Shown: positions 31,423 to 40,489 of the stretch, in pieces
How positions within the stretch are numbered: the stretch's first letter is position 1
Layout: each line of letters begins with the position of its first letter
Program-made: the position numbers and the translations under genes
The notes under the pieces: generated by a model
Databases searched by the model: none
Told to the model about the DNA's origin: nothing
Seen by the model: the letters and a program-made list of their open reading frames with translations, nothing else
Assembly: GCF_003047265.1 (NCBI RefSeq)
Contig: NZ_PZYY01000001.1
Span: forward strand, 186,001-250,000
Source: Nocardioides terrigena
GTDB lineage: Bacteria; Actinomycetota; Actinomycetes; Propionibacteriales; Nocardioidaceae
Direction of reading: 5' to 3'
DNA: 64,000 bases

Positions 31423-32700
31423 TCAGTGTGTTGTCGTCCCACCGCCGAACACACCGAGCTCGTAGCTCTGCTCCGCGTGCACCGCTGCGTCGATGCCCGC
31501 GACCTCGTGCTCCTCGACGACCCGCAGGCCCATCACGGAGTCGAGGACCTTGGCGATCGCGAAGGTGACCACGAAGGAGAAGACCAGGACCGCGAGCGCA
31601 CCGACCACCTGCCGGGTGAGCTGGTCGATGCCGCCCCCGTAGAGCAGGCCGTCGACGCCGGCAGGCGCGGCCGCGGTGGCCAGGAAGCCGACCGCCACCG
31701 TGCCCCACAGGCCGCCGACCAGGTGGACGGCGACGACGTCGAGCGAGTCGTCGTACCCGAAGCGGAACTTCACGCCGATCGCCAGCGAGCACAGGATGCC
31801 CGCGACCGCGCCGACCACGATCGCGCCCAGCGGCGAGACCGAGGAGCAGGCCGGGGTGATGGCGACCAGGCCGGCCACGACACCGGACGCCGCACCCAGC
31901 GAGGTGGCGTAGCCGCCGACGACCTTCTCGGTGGCCATCCACGCGAGGCTGGCGGCGGCGGTGGCGACCAGGGTGTTGACCCACGCGACGGCGGCCGTGT
32001 TGTTGGCCGCGACCGCCGAGCCGGCGTTGAAGCCGAACCAGCCGAACCACAGCAGGCCGGCACCGAGCATCACCAGCGGCAGGTTGTGCGGGCGCATCGC
32101 CTCGGCGCCGAAGCCGCGGCGGGTGCCCATCACGATCGCCAGGGCCAGGGCCGCGGCACCCGCGTTGATGTGGACGGCCGTGCCGCCCGCGAAGTCGATC
32201 GCCGCCAGGTCGTTGGCGATCCAGCCGCCGACGTGGTCGCCGAGGGAGAAGTCGAAGACCCAGTGCGCGACCGGGAAGTAGACCAGCGTCGCCCAGATCC
32301 CGGCGAAGACCATCCAGGCGCCGAACTTCATCCGCTCCGCCACCGCGCCCGACACCAGCGCCACGGTGATGATCGCGAAGACCGCCTGGAAGCCGACGAA
32401 GGCCATCGCCGGGAGCCCGCCCTGGGTGGAGGTGACGTCCTCCATCAGGCCGCGCAGGCCGGCGTACTGGAACGGGTCGCCGAGGAGACCGCCGCCGATG
32501 TCGTCGCCGAACGCCATCGAGTAGCCGTAGAGCACCCACAGCACGCTGATGAGGCCGAGCGCGCCGAACGACATCATCATCATGTTGAGCACGCTCCGCA
32601 CCCGGACCATGCCGCCGTAGAAGAGTGCGAGGCCGGGCGTCATCAGCAGCACGAGACTCGCGCTGGTGAGGATCCAGGCGGTGTCGCCGGTGTTGACCAT
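31423..32700 (-). CDS. amt: Ammonium transporter
   Basis: The protein has 425 residues and about eleven membrane helices. Family motifs include LMTPGLALFYGGMVR near residue 20, WFGWFGFNAGSA near the middle, and twin-His pore positions in the DFAGGTAVHINAGAAALALA region. It conducts NH4+/NH3 in the cytoplasmic membrane. The ATG at 32700 has an ideal AGGAGG site. No glnK or glnD gene follows, which is unusual for actinobacterial amt loci. A GlnR-type box lies about 100 bp upstream, so nitrogen control is likely. Confidence 0.95.
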   Translation of the reverse strand: MVNTGDTAWILTSASLVLLMTPGLALFYGGMVRVRSVLNMMMMSFGALGLISVLWVLYGYSMAFGDDIGGGLLGDPFQYAGLRGLMEDVTSTQGGLPAMAFVGFQAVFAIITVALVSGAVAERMKFGAWMVFAGIWATLVYFPVAHWVFDFSLGDHVGGWIANDLAAIDFAGGTAVHINAGAAALALAIVMGTRRGFGAEAMRPHNLPLVMLGAGLLWFGWFGFNAGSAVAANNTAAVAWVNTLVATAAASLAWMATEKVVGGYATSLGAASGVVAGLVAITPACSSVSPLGAIVVGAVAGILCSLAIGVKFRFGYDDSLDVVAVHLVGGLWGTVAVGFLATAAAPAGVDGLLYGGGIDQLTRQVVGALAVLVFSFVVTFAIAKVLDSVMGLRVVEEHEVAGIDAAVHAEQSYELGVFGGGTTTH

Positions 32701-32797
32701 GGTGACCTCCTGAGGTCGTGGAGAAGCAGGTTCGTGCTCCCGAGCCGCACCGTGGCACCACCCTCGGGCCGCCGTGTTGTCCCTGCGGGCCGGCGGC

Positions 32798-32813
32798 GTT
32801 TCGTCGCGGTTAC
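32798..32813 (-). promoter_or_regulatory. GlnR-type box upstream of amt
   Basis: On the minus strand this reads GTAAC-N6-GAAAC, matching the known gTnAc-n6-GaAAc half-site pair of the actinobacterial nitrogen regulator GlnR. It lies 98-113 bp before the amt start codon. A second adjacent pair was not found. Confidence 0.6.
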
Positions 32814-32975
32814 CGATCCGGGGGCCGCGTGTCGGGCGTGTGAAAGGTGGACGGTTTCGCTGAAGACCCCACGGGCCGTCCTCGATGCTGGTGTCCTGAG
32901 GGCAGTGTGTCCGTGGGTTGGAGGGGTCTCGGGACCGTCGGGCGCTTGCCGCAACCGCCGCGTGTGGAGGTCCCG

Positions 32976-33833
32976 ATGACCGAGTACGACGCCAGCCCGC
33001 CCGAGACGCCGGCGCGACGCTTCACCGTCGCCGCCGACGGCACGATCCACGGTGACGACGGCGCCGACGGCCGCCTCGCCGCGTCGCTGCGCTACGCCTG
33101 CCGGGTGGCCGGGCAGCTCGAGTTCCTCACCGGGGCGGGCGACCTCGAGTGGGTCAGCACCGTGAGCACCACCGCCGTCACCGCCCGCGTCGGGTGGAGC
33201 GATGCGCGCGAGGTGACGCTGTCGGCCGAGGTCGAGACCGGGGAGGCCCGCGCACCCAAGGAGTTCACCGTGGTGGGCGGCGCCGACGTGCACGCGGCGC
33301 TGGGCCACTGCATGCAACGGGTGCGACAGATGCTGGGCACGCACTGGAGCGCGGTCATCACCGGGGACAAGCGGGTCGTCGCCGCGGCGGTCCCGCAGTC
33401 CGGCGGCGCGGTCCTCGATGCGATGGCCGCCCTGCCCGAGGTCGGCGTACGGGCGCTGGCCGTGCTCGGCGCGCTGGAGGAGCCCTACCGCGAGACCTGC
33501 GTCCTGCTCGACTACACGCACGGGACGATGCTGGTCGCCGCGGTCGGGGACCATGCGCTCTACGCCTTCGCCGACAAGCTCGACCCCCGGGTGGTGGCCG
33601 AGATCGTCGACGAGGTCCGGGCCGTGCTCGCGCCCGGCGACGTCGCCCGTGCCGACACCATCGCGAGCGGGGAGACCCGGGTGGAGCCGCTCGGGGCGGA
33701 CCCTGCCGCGGCGTCCGCACCCGTGCCCGCCCCGGCGTCGACCGGCGTGCCCGTCCAGCAGGCCGGGATGCGCTTCCGGGCCTCCCAGCCGCGCGAGCCG
33801 CGGACGTCCCGCTGGGGTCGCCGCGGCGGCTGA
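32976..33833 (+). CDS. Hypothetical protein, possible roadblock/LC7-like region
   Basis: The protein has 285 residues and I do not recognise it as a whole. Residues about 100-230 (WSAVITGDKRVVAAAVPQSG, then DYTHGTMLVAAVGDHALYAF) look like a roadblock/longin-type alpha-beta domain as found in bacterial MglB-like GTPase regulators. The N-terminal 100 residues are beta-rich, and the C-terminal 55 are Pro/Ala-rich and basic. The ATG at 32976 follows GGAGG. The gene is divergent from amt and not obviously in an operon. Confidence 0.55.
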   Translation: MTEYDASPPETPARRFTVAADGTIHGDDGADGRLAASLRYACRVAGQLEFLTGAGDLEWVSTVSTTAVTARVGWSDAREVTLSAEVETGEARAPKEFTVVGGADVHAALGHCMQRVRQMLGTHWSAVITGDKRVVAAAVPQSGGAVLDAMAALPEVGVRALAVLGALEEPYRETCVLLDYTHGTMLVAAVGDHALYAFADKLDPRVVAEIVDEVRAVLAPGDVARADTIASGETRVEPLGADPAAASAPVPAPASTGVPVQQAGMRFRASQPREPRTSRWGRRGG

Positions 33834-33891
33834 CGTCCCGGTCCGGCTGCGGGCTGGCTACCGTGGTCCCGGCAGGACGAGCGGAGGCGGC

Positions 33892-34800
33892 ATGGGGGCA
33901 GGGCACGGCCACGGTCACGGGTCCGGGCACGCCGGGGAGCGGCACCGGTGGCGGCTCGCGGTCTCCTTCGGGCTGATCGCCGCCTTCTTCTCCGTCGAGC
34001 TCGTCGTCGGCCTCACGTCCGGCTCGCTCGCGCTGCTCTCGGACGCCGGCCACATGGCCGCCGACGTGGTGGCGCTCGGTGCCGCGCTCGTCGCCACCCG
34101 GGTCGCGAGCCGCCCCGACACGACCGGCCGGCGGACGTACGGCTCCTACCGGGCCGAGGTCTTCGCCTCCGGCCTCGCGGTGCTGCTCATGCTGGGGGTG
34201 TCGGCGTACGTCGTCGTCGAGGCGCTCGGTCGCCGCGGCTCCGACGTCGCGGTCGCCTCTACCCCGATGCTGGTCGTCGGTGGCCTCGGCCTCGTGGTCA
34301 ACCTCGTCGCCCTGCTCCTGCTGCGCGGCGGCGCCGACGAGTCGCTCAACGTGAAGGGCGCCTACCTCGAGGTCGTGGCCGACACCCTGGGCTCGGTCGG
34401 CGTGCTCGTCGCGGGGTGGCTGGTCGCCACCACCGGCGACGGGGTCTGGGACACCGTGGTCGCCCTGGCGATCGGGATCTTCGTGGCCGTGCGCGCCCTC
34501 GTGCTGGGCCGCCAGGTGCTCGCCGTCCTCGGCCAGCACGTGCCCGCCGGGATGGAGGTCGAGGTGATCGCCGCCGACCTCGCCGCCCTCGAGGGGGTCG
34601 CCGACGTCCACGACGTCCACGTCTGGACGCTGACGTCGGGCATGCACGTCGCCACCGCCCACCTCGTCGCACAGGAGGGGCAGGCTCAGCGGGTGCTCGA
34701 CGACGCCCGCAGCCTGCTGCGTCGCGAGCACGAGATCTCGCACGCCACCCTCCAGGTGGAGTCGGCCGCCTCCCGGGAGTGCCACGAGCTCGACTGGTGA
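33892..34800 (+). CDS. Cation diffusion facilitator (CDF) metal efflux protein
   Basis: The protein has 302 residues. A His-rich N-terminus (GHGHGHGSGH) precedes six membrane helices with the CDF metal site LLSDAGHMAADVVALG (HxxxD) and its partner LEVVADTLGSVG (DxxxD-type), then a cytoplasmic C-terminal domain with DVHDVHVWTLTSG. It probably exports Zn2+ or similar divalent cations in exchange for protons. GGAGGCGG precedes the ATG, and a TACCGT hexamer about 30 nt upstream may be the promoter. Confidence 0.92.
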   Translation: MGAGHGHGHGSGHAGERHRWRLAVSFGLIAAFFSVELVVGLTSGSLALLSDAGHMAADVVALGAALVATRVASRPDTTGRRTYGSYRAEVFASGLAVLLMLGVSAYVVVEALGRRGSDVAVASTPMLVVGGLGLVVNLVALLLLRGGADESLNVKGAYLEVVADTLGSVGVLVAGWLVATTGDGVWDTVVALAIGIFVAVRALVLGRQVLAVLGQHVPAGMEVEVIAADLAALEGVADVHDVHVWTLTSGMHVATAHLVAQEGQAQRVLDDARSLLRREHEISHATLQVESAASRECHELDW

Positions 34801-34834
34801 GGCGGGCTCCGGGAGGTGACGGCATGCTGGTGCC

Positions 34835-35236
34835 ATGCGCTTCACCGAGCACGAGCTGACCGTCGCCCTCACCGCCGCGGCCAAGCCGGTCGCCGCGGCC
34901 CAGAAGCGGGGCCTCCGCAAGGGCCGCCAGGACCCGGACGCCGTGTGGAGCGAGATGACCGGTTACGAGCGCTACCAGGTGCTCGACGCCCTCGGTGGCC
35001 AGCTGCTGCCGGCCCTGGTGGCGCTGCCCGACGTGGAGGTCGCGACCGGGACCCGGCCGGAGTTCAGCGACGCCCAGGTCCTCGCCGCGGTCGAGGAGAC
35101 ACTCGGCGACGCGCCCGGCGGCCGGATGCGTCGCAAGGTCGTCGTCGCGGCCCGGGTCGCGGTGCTGCGGGCCGCGCTCGCGGGGCTCCCGCCGCGCAGC
35201 GATCCCGACACACTGCAGGTGCCCGACTCCCTCTGA
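34835..35236 (+). CDS. Hypothetical protein (133 aa)
   Basis: This is an unrecognised, largely helical soluble protein. The N-terminus MRFTEHELTVALTAAAKPVA is followed by a basic patch (QKRGLRKGRQ) and a helical C-terminal half (GGRMRRKVVVAARVAVLRAAL). Composition and codon use are normal for the genome. Its stop codon abuts that of the opposing gene exactly (TGA then TCA, 35234-35239), leaving no terminator between them. Confidence 0.6.
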   Translation: MRFTEHELTVALTAAAKPVAAAQKRGLRKGRQDPDAVWSEMTGYERYQVLDALGGQLLPALVALPDVEVATGTRPEFSDAQVLAAVEETLGDAPGGRMRRKVVVAARVAVLRAALAGLPPRSDPDTLQVPDSL

Positions 35237-35947
35237 TCAGCCCTCCGGGCCCGGGTCGCCCGCGGCCCGCTGGCCGCCCCCGTCGTCCTCGTCCTCGTCG
35301 GGCAGGTGCGGGTCGGCGAGGAGGTACTGCGTCAACCGGCCGTCCTCGCTCCGCTCGTGGTGGCGCAGCGGCTCCGGGACCATCCGGCCCTCCGCCGTGT
35401 CCCAGAAGCCGTCGACCCGGCGGGCGACGGTGCGCGCGACCCGGCCGGGCACGCCCTGGTGGGGGATGTAGGGGTGCGGCCGGGTCGGCGCCGTGAGCTC
35501 GGCCCGGTAGAGCCGCTCGCCCCAGTCCGGGTCGCTCTCACGCCGGGCGGCGGCGAGGTCGACCACCAGCGCGCGCTCCATCTGGCAGGTCTCGGCGAGC
35601 TCGCGTCGTACGTCGCTCCAGATCGACTCCCACGGCCGGCGCACGGCGTACGACGACCCGTAGAGCTTGGCCTTGACCTGCGACAGGGCGACCTCGAAGC
35701 GACGGCTCTGTGCGACGAAGTCGTGGGCGCGCTCGGGTCCGTCCACGACGTGGCTCCGGACGGCGGGGACGACCACGGCGAGCGTCGCGGCGTTGTGCCG
35801 GCTGGCGCTGGCGAGGAACGTGTCGATCGCCGGGTACTGGTCGCGCGGGTGCTGGGGATCGGTCGTCGGGCGCGCCACGGAGGCGAGGTCGAGCCTCTCG
35901 ACGAGCATCTGGTGGGTCACCCGGAGACCGGGCACGAGCGTGTCCAT
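35237..35947 (-). CDS. Hypothetical protein, helical, possibly hemerythrin-like N-terminal half
   Basis: The protein has 236 residues. The N-terminal half is predicted helical, with scattered His and Glu residues (VTHQMLVERL, DQYPAIDTFLASASRHN, VRSHVVDGPERAHDF) in a pattern loosely like a hemerythrin four-helix bundle; I could not align a full iron-site set. The C-terminal 30 residues are acidic and Gly-rich and look disordered. GGGAG precedes the ATG at 35947. Function is unknown. Confidence 0.55.
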   Translation of the reverse strand: MDTLVPGLRVTHQMLVERLDLASVARPTTDPQHPRDQYPAIDTFLASASRHNAATLAVVVPAVRSHVVDGPERAHDFVAQSRRFEVALSQVKAKLYGSSYAVRRPWESIWSDVRRELAETCQMERALVVDLAAARRESDPDWGERLYRAELTAPTRPHPYIPHQGVPGRVARTVARRVDGFWDTAEGRMVPEPLRHHERSEDGRLTQYLLADPHLPDEDEDDGGGQRAAGDPGPEG

Positions 35948-36041
35948 GGCGCGACTCCCGTGCGGCCGGGCGGGCGCCCGGCCCTCCTTCCAGTGTGCGT
36001 CGGGGCGGGGAGGGGGACAAGGGACCTTCGTCCCGGCAGGC

Positions 36042-36872
36042 ATGATGTCCGCCGTGTCCCGCACCCTCGCCCTGGTCCTGACGCCGCTCGTCGCGCTGGC
36101 GCTCGCCCTCCCGCTCGCCGCCGTCCCCGCGTCCGCCACCGAGGGCGCCGGCGGTGGACGGGACTTCTCCGTCACCGCCCACCGCGGCGGCCCGACGAAG
36201 ACCCTCGGCGAGAACACCATGGCGGCCTTCCGGCACTCCCTGCGCGCCGGCGCGACCGCCCTCGAGACCGACGTACGCCGCACCCGGGACGACGAGCTCG
36301 TCGTCCTGCACGACAGCGGGCTGGGCCGCACCACGACCTGCACCGGCCCGATCGGCGCGTGGACGCGACGCCAGCTGGACCGGCAGTGCCTCGAGCGCAC
36401 CGGACGCCGGCCGATCCCGCACGTCGAGGAGCTGCTCGCGCTGGCGACGTCCCGCGCGGAGCGGGGCCGGCCGTTCTCGCTGATGCTCGAGCTCAAGGGC
36501 AGCAACTGGTCGGTGACCCAGGTCCGCCGGGTGGTCAACCTGGTCAAGGACGCCGGGCTCGTCGACGTCACCGCGATCTCGTCGCTGCGCGCCACGGTCC
36601 TCGAGCGGGTACGCCGCCTCTCGCCGCGGATGGGCAACCAGCTGATCGTCAGCGGCTGGCGCAAGGTCCGGCAGGCCAAGGGCCTGGTGGGCGGCTACAA
36701 CGTGCCCGCCCGGTTGCTCTCCGAGCAGCGCGTGAGGCGGCTGCACCGCCAGGGCGCGGTCGTCCTCGGCGGCTACGCCCTCACCCGCCCGGAGTGGCGC
36801 ACGCTCCGCGACGTCGGCGCCGACGGGGTGGTCACGCCAGACGTCACCGCCTACCGTGCCTGGCTCGGCTGA
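36042..36872 (+). CDS. Secreted glycerophosphodiester phosphodiesterase family protein
   Basis: The protein has 276 residues. The signal peptide (LALVLTPLVALALALPLAAV...SA) is followed by FSVTAHRGGPTKTLGENTMAA, carrying the catalytic His and the HRG motif; ALETDVRRTRDDELVVLHD gives the metal-binding Glu/Asp and second catalytic His. SLMLELKG is also conserved. It probably hydrolyses glycerophosphodiesters outside the cell. Two adjacent ATGs occur (36042 and 36045); either could be used. Confidence 0.88.
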   Translation: MMSAVSRTLALVLTPLVALALALPLAAVPASATEGAGGGRDFSVTAHRGGPTKTLGENTMAAFRHSLRAGATALETDVRRTRDDELVVLHDSGLGRTTTCTGPIGAWTRRQLDRQCLERTGRRPIPHVEELLALATSRAERGRPFSLMLELKGSNWSVTQVRRVVNLVKDAGLVDVTAISSLRATVLERVRRLSPRMGNQLIVSGWRKVRQAKGLVGGYNVPARLLSEQRVRRLHRQGAVVLGGYALTRPEWRTLRDVGADGVVTPDVTAYRAWLG

Positions 36873-36882
36873 GCCACCCGCC

Positions 36883-36888
36883 TAGAGT
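36883..36888 (+). promoter_or_regulatory. -10 hexamer TAGAGT, leaderless start
   Basis: TAGAGT lies 7 nt before the GTG at 36896, and no ribosome-binding site is seen. Confidence 0.5.
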
Positions 36889-36895
36889 CGGGCCG

Positions 36896-37954
36896 GTGAC
36901 CTCGACCGCCCTCGCGATCTCGCCTGACTCCGGCACCCACTGGACCGAGCCCGGCGCCTGGGCCGTGGCGCCGGGGGTGCACCGGATCCCGCTGCCGCTC
37001 CCGATGGACGGGCTGCGGGCGGTCAACGTCTACGTGCTCGAGACCGACGACGGGCTCACGCTCATCGACGGCGGCTGGGCCATCGAGGTGTCCCGCACCC
37101 AGCTCGAGCAGTCGCTCAAGGAGATCGACCGGCAGGTCGGCGACATCCGGCGCTTCCTCGTCACGCACGTGCACCGCGACCACTACACGCAGGCCGTCAC
37201 CATCCGCCGCGAGGTCGGCTCGCACGTCAGCCTGGGGATCGGCGACAAGGCGACCCTGGACGTGATCCACGAGCACGACTCGGGCGGGACCGATCCGCAC
37301 ATCACGCTGCTCGAGCGCGCCGGGGCGCCCGACATCGCCCGAGCGTGGGGTGACTTCACCCGCCGGCAGACCCCCGACCTCTCGTTGTGGGACTACCCCG
37401 ACACCTGGCTGGAGGGGGACACCACCCTGGAGGTCGGTGACCGCGCCCTCGACGCCGTGCACACCCCCGGCCACACCCGGGGCCACTACGTCTTCGCCGA
37501 CCGGGACGCCTCGCTGCTGTTCGCGGGCGACCACGTGCTACCGACCATCACGCCGTCGATCGGCTTCGAGCCGGCGGTCGCGGCCCAGCCGCTGGGCGAC
37601 TTCCTGGGCTCGCTGACCAAGGTCCGCGGCCTGCCCGACCTCGCGCTGCTGCCCGCCCACGGCCCGGTCGCGCCGTCCTCGCACGCCCGGGTCGACGAGC
37701 TGCTGGCCCACCACGAGGACCGGCTAGCGCTGTGCCTCGAGGCGGTCGGCGACGGTGCGCTGTCGTCGTACGACGTCGCGGGCGTGCTGCCGTGGACGCG
37801 GCACGAGCGGACGCTGGCCTCGCTCGACGTCTTCAACTCGGCGCTGGCCACCCTCGAGACGCGCGCCCACCTCGAGCTGCTCGTCGCCCGCGGCGCCGTC
37901 GGGCACGCCGAGCAGGACGGGGTCGTCGTCTACCGGCGCACCATGGGCACGTGA
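36896..37954 (+). CDS. MBL-fold metallo-hydrolase
   Basis: The protein has 352 residues and the metallo-beta-lactamase metal motif THVHRDHYTQA (HxHxDH, about 89-95), with HTPGHTRGHYVF and GDHVLP as later ligands. The C-terminal part (after about 250) is helical with a small winged-helix-like end, as in LACTB2-type enzymes. It may be a hydrolase of thioesters, lactones or RNA; the substrate is unknown. Its last 25 bp overlap the 3' end of the opposing GNAT gene. Confidence 0.85.
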   Translation: MTSTALAISPDSGTHWTEPGAWAVAPGVHRIPLPLPMDGLRAVNVYVLETDDGLTLIDGGWAIEVSRTQLEQSLKEIDRQVGDIRRFLVTHVHRDHYTQAVTIRREVGSHVSLGIGDKATLDVIHEHDSGGTDPHITLLERAGAPDIARAWGDFTRRQTPDLSLWDYPDTWLEGDTTLEVGDRALDAVHTPGHTRGHYVFADRDASLLFAGDHVLPTITPSIGFEPAVAAQPLGDFLGSLTKVRGLPDLALLPAHGPVAPSSHARVDELLAHHEDRLALCLEAVGDGALSSYDVAGVLPWTRHERTLASLDVFNSALATLETRAHLELLVARGAVGHAEQDGVVVYRRTMGT

Positions 37955-38355
37955 GCCACGCCGTCCTCGACGAACTCCGGGCCGCTCACCTCGAAGCCGT
38001 ACGACGCGTAGAACCCGGTCAGCCCCGTCTGGGCGTCCAGCCGCACCTCGCGCCCGCCGACCTCCGCCATCGCGGCGTCCATCAGGTCCCGCGCCAGGCC
38101 GCGACCGCGGGCTGACGCGGCGACGACGACACGGCCGATCCGCGCGTGCGTGCCGTCGTCGAGGAGTCGCAGGCACCCGACCAGCTCGTCGCCGTCGTGG
38201 GCCAGCACGTGCCGCGTCTCCGGCTCCAGGTCACGGCCGTCGAGGTCGGGGTAGGGCGAGGCCTGCTCGACCACGAAGACCTGCTGGCGCAGCCGCCACA
38301 GCGTGTACGCCGCCCGCGCGTCGAGGTCGTCGAAGGTCACCGTCGAGATCCTCAC
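37930..38355 (-). CDS. GNAT N-acetyltransferase, ElaA-like
   Basis: The protein has 141 residues. The N-terminus TLWRLRQQVFVVEQASPYPD is typical of ElaA-type acetyltransferases, and ARIGRVVVAASARGRGLARD contains the acetyl-CoA pyrophosphate loop. The GTG start overlaps the stop of the upstream esterase gene by 4 bp, so the two are co-translated. The acyl acceptor is unknown. Confidence 0.85.
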   Translation of the reverse strand: MRISTVTFDDLDARAAYTLWRLRQQVFVVEQASPYPDLDGRDLEPETRHVLAHDGDELVGCLRLLDDGTHARIGRVVVAASARGRGLARDLMDAAMAEVGGREVRLDAQTGLTGFYASYGFEVSGPEFVEDGVAHVPMVRR

Positions 38356-39254
38356 GAGCAGAACTCCACGACCTGGCGGAAGGCGCGACGGGCCTCGGGC
38401 ACGAGGGGGAGGATCCCGTAGACGTGGATGAGGTCGGGCTCCTCGACCCAGGTGAGGTCCCAGCCGGCCTCCGCGGCCCGGGTGGCAAGCAGCCGGCACC
38501 CGGGGGCGAGAAGGTCGCGGGTGCCGTAGAGCATCAGCGCCGGGGGCAGCCCGGAGAGGTCGGCCAGCGCGGGGGAGACCTCGGGCCGGCCCAGGTCGTC
38601 GGGGGAGCCGGCCCACCACCCGGCGTACGCGTGCAGCTTGCCGAGGAACAACCACGTGTCCCGCTCGGCGAACGCGGCGGTCTCCGGGGTGCTCGTCGTC
38701 AGGTCGACCCAGGGGGCGTGGAGCACGAGGTGCGTCGCGGGGGTGTGCCCGCGGTCCCGCATCGACTGGGCGATCGCCAGCGCCAGCCCGCCGCCGGCGG
38801 AGTCGCCGGCCAGCACGATCCCGCCGGGCTCGTCGGCCCAGCGCGCGGCGTGCTCGACCAACGCGTCGTGGGAGTCGCGCCACGTGTGCTCGGGCGCCAG
38901 GGGGTAGTCCGGCATGACGATCCGGGCCCGGAGCGCGCGGGCCAGCCGGACGGCGTACCGGACGTGGAAGGCGTCGATGCCGGCCATGTAGCCGCCGCCG
39001 TGGACGTAGTAGATCGTCCGCACCGGCTCGACGTCCCGGGGCGTGAGCACGTGCGCCACGAAGCCGTCGAGCTCCTCGACCCGCACGGCGTAGCGGCGGT
39101 CGAGCCCGCGCACCGCGCGGGTGGGGAGCGACCGGTCGAGGGTCCGGTGCCAGGCCTCGACGCGGGCTCGCTCGGCGGGCTCCGAGTCGAGGTCGCGGCT
39201 GCGGCGCAGGCGCGGGATCGCGGCCGCGACGAGTTGGTGGCGTCGGCTCGGCAT
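38352..39254 (-). CDS. Alpha/beta hydrolase (HSL-type esterase)
   Basis: The protein has 300 residues and the hormone-sensitive-lipase subfamily pattern: oxyanion-hole YVHGGGYMAG (HGGG), nucleophile GDSAGGGLAL (about 148-157), then LMLYGTRDLLAPG with the catalytic Asp and EEPDLIHVYG with the catalytic His. It is probably a short-chain ester hydrolase. The ATG at 39254 gives a standard length. TACGCT on this strand lies 7 nt upstream, so a leaderless transcript is likely, and this hexamer overlaps the promoter of the thiamine operon. Confidence 0.88.
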   Translation of the reverse strand: MPSRRHQLVAAAIPRLRRSRDLDSEPAERARVEAWHRTLDRSLPTRAVRGLDRRYAVRVEELDGFVAHVLTPRDVEPVRTIYYVHGGGYMAGIDAFHVRYAVRLARALRARIVMPDYPLAPEHTWRDSHDALVEHAARWADEPGGIVLAGDSAGGGLALAIAQSMRDRGHTPATHLVLHAPWVDLTTSTPETAAFAERDTWLFLGKLHAYAGWWAGSPDDLGRPEVSPALADLSGLPPALMLYGTRDLLAPGCRLLATRAAEAGWDLTWVEEPDLIHVYGILPLVPEARRAFRQVVEFCS

Positions 39255-39261
39255 GGCGGCC

Positions 39262-39271
39262 AGCGTAGAGT
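39262..39271. promoter_or_regulatory. Overlapping divergent -10 elements sharing TA (esterase/thiamine operon)
   Basis: The sequence AGCGTAGAGT reads TAGAGT rightwards (39266-39271, towards the TPP riboswitch) and TACGCT leftwards (39267-39262, towards the esterase ATG at 39254). The two hexamers share the dinucleotide TA at 39266-39267. Confidence 0.55.
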
Positions 39272-39280
39272 GCCCAGCAC

Positions 39281-39370
39281 ACAGACAGGGGAGCACGCCA
39301 GCGTGCTGAGAGTGCGGGAGACCGCAGACCCTCCGAACCTGATCCGGCTAGCACCGGCGATAGGGAGTCC
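39281..39370 (+). ncRNA. TPP (THI-element) riboswitch
   Basis: The core elements are present in order: GGGGAGC, GCTGAGAGTGCG, GACCCT, GAACCTGATCCGGCTAGCAC and CGATAGGGA. They form the known thiamine-pyrophosphate aptamer. The element ends immediately before the ATG at 39371 and includes the AGGGAG that serves as ribosome-binding site, so TPP binding probably blocks translation of the importer operon. Confidence 0.97.
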
Positions 39371-40489
39371 ATGATGAAGACCGCGCGCGCACGCGCCCTC
39401 ACCGCCCGCACGACCGCCGCAGCCCTGCTGCTCGCCGTCACCGGCTGCAGCACCATGGGCGGCGGCGGCGACTCGGCCACCGAGCCGAGCCCGTCGGGCA
39501 CCAGCGAGGGGAGCAGCGACAGCACCGAGGGGGAGGTCGGCGGCACCGTCGTGCTGGTCACCCACTCGTCGTTCGCGCTGCCCAGGAAGCTCGTCCGCTC
39601 CTTCGAGTCCGAGACCGGGATCGACCTCGAGACCCGTTCCGCCGGCGACGGCGGCACGCTCACCGCGCGGCTGTCGCTGACCAAGGACAACCCGACCGGC
39701 GACGTGGCCTTCGGCGTCGACAACACCTTCGCCTCGCGGCCGCTCGACGAGGGCGTCTTCGCGACGTACGCCGCCGACCTGCCGGCGGGTGCCGACGAGT
39801 ACGCCCTCGATGAGGGCGGCGACAAGCTGACCCCGGTCGACGTCGGCAACGTCTGCGTCAACGTCGACACGACCTGGTTCGAGCGGGAGGGCATCGACCC
39901 GCCGCAGACGCTCGACGACCTGGTCGACCCGGCGTACGAGGACCTCTTCGTCACCTCCGGCGCCTCGACGAGCTCGCCGGGGATGGCGTTCCTCCTGAGC
40001 ACGATCGCGGAGTACGGCGAGGACGGCTGGCAGGACTACTGGACCGACCTGCTCGCCAACGGCGCCAAGGTGGTCGACGGGTGGGAGGACGCCTACTACG
40101 GCGACTTCACCCAGGGTGGCGGCGAGGGCGAGCGCCCGATCGTGCTGTCCTACGACTCGTCGCCGGCGTTCACCGTCGCGGACGGCCGCTCGACCACGGC
40201 CGCGCTGCTCGACACCTGCTTCCGCCAGGTGGAGTACGCCGGGGTGCTCGAGGGTGCGGCCAACCCGGCCGGCGCCGAGGCGGTCGTCGACTGGCTGGTC
40301 TCCGACGAGGTGCAGGCCGCGCTGCCGACGAGCATGTACGTCTTCCCGGTGAGCGACGCCGTCGACGTGCCCGCCGACTGGGCGCGGTACGCCGAGCAAC
40401 CCGCCGAGCCCTACGAGGTGGCGCCCGCCGACATCGCCGCGAACCGTGAGCAGTGGCTGACCGAGTGGACGGACGTCATCAGCAGGTGA
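39371..40489 (+). CDS. thiB: Thiamine ABC transporter substrate-binding lipoprotein
   Basis: The protein has 372 residues. The signal peptide ends at lipobox VTGC (about residue 25). The mature part is an extracellular binding protein of the ThiB/iron-binding type: VVLVTHSSFALPRKLVRSFE, FGVDNTFASRPL and VLSYDSSPAFT are typical of ThiB. It would deliver thiamine or a derivative to the permease encoded next. The TPP riboswitch directly upstream is the strongest support. Two adjacent ATGs are possible starts. Confidence 0.92.
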   Translation: MMKTARARALTARTTAAALLLAVTGCSTMGGGGDSATEPSPSGTSEGSSDSTEGEVGGTVVLVTHSSFALPRKLVRSFESETGIDLETRSAGDGGTLTARLSLTKDNPTGDVAFGVDNTFASRPLDEGVFATYAADLPAGADEYALDEGGDKLTPVDVGNVCVNVDTTWFEREGIDPPQTLDDLVDPAYEDLFVTSGASTSSPGMAFLLSTIAEYGEDGWQDYWTDLLANGAKVVDGWEDAYYGDFTQGGGEGERPIVLSYDSSPAFTVADGRSTTAALLDTCFRQVEYAGVLEGAANPAGAEAVVDWLVSDEVQAALPTSMYVFPVSDAVDVPADWARYAEQPAEPYEVAPADIAANREQWLTEWTDVISR

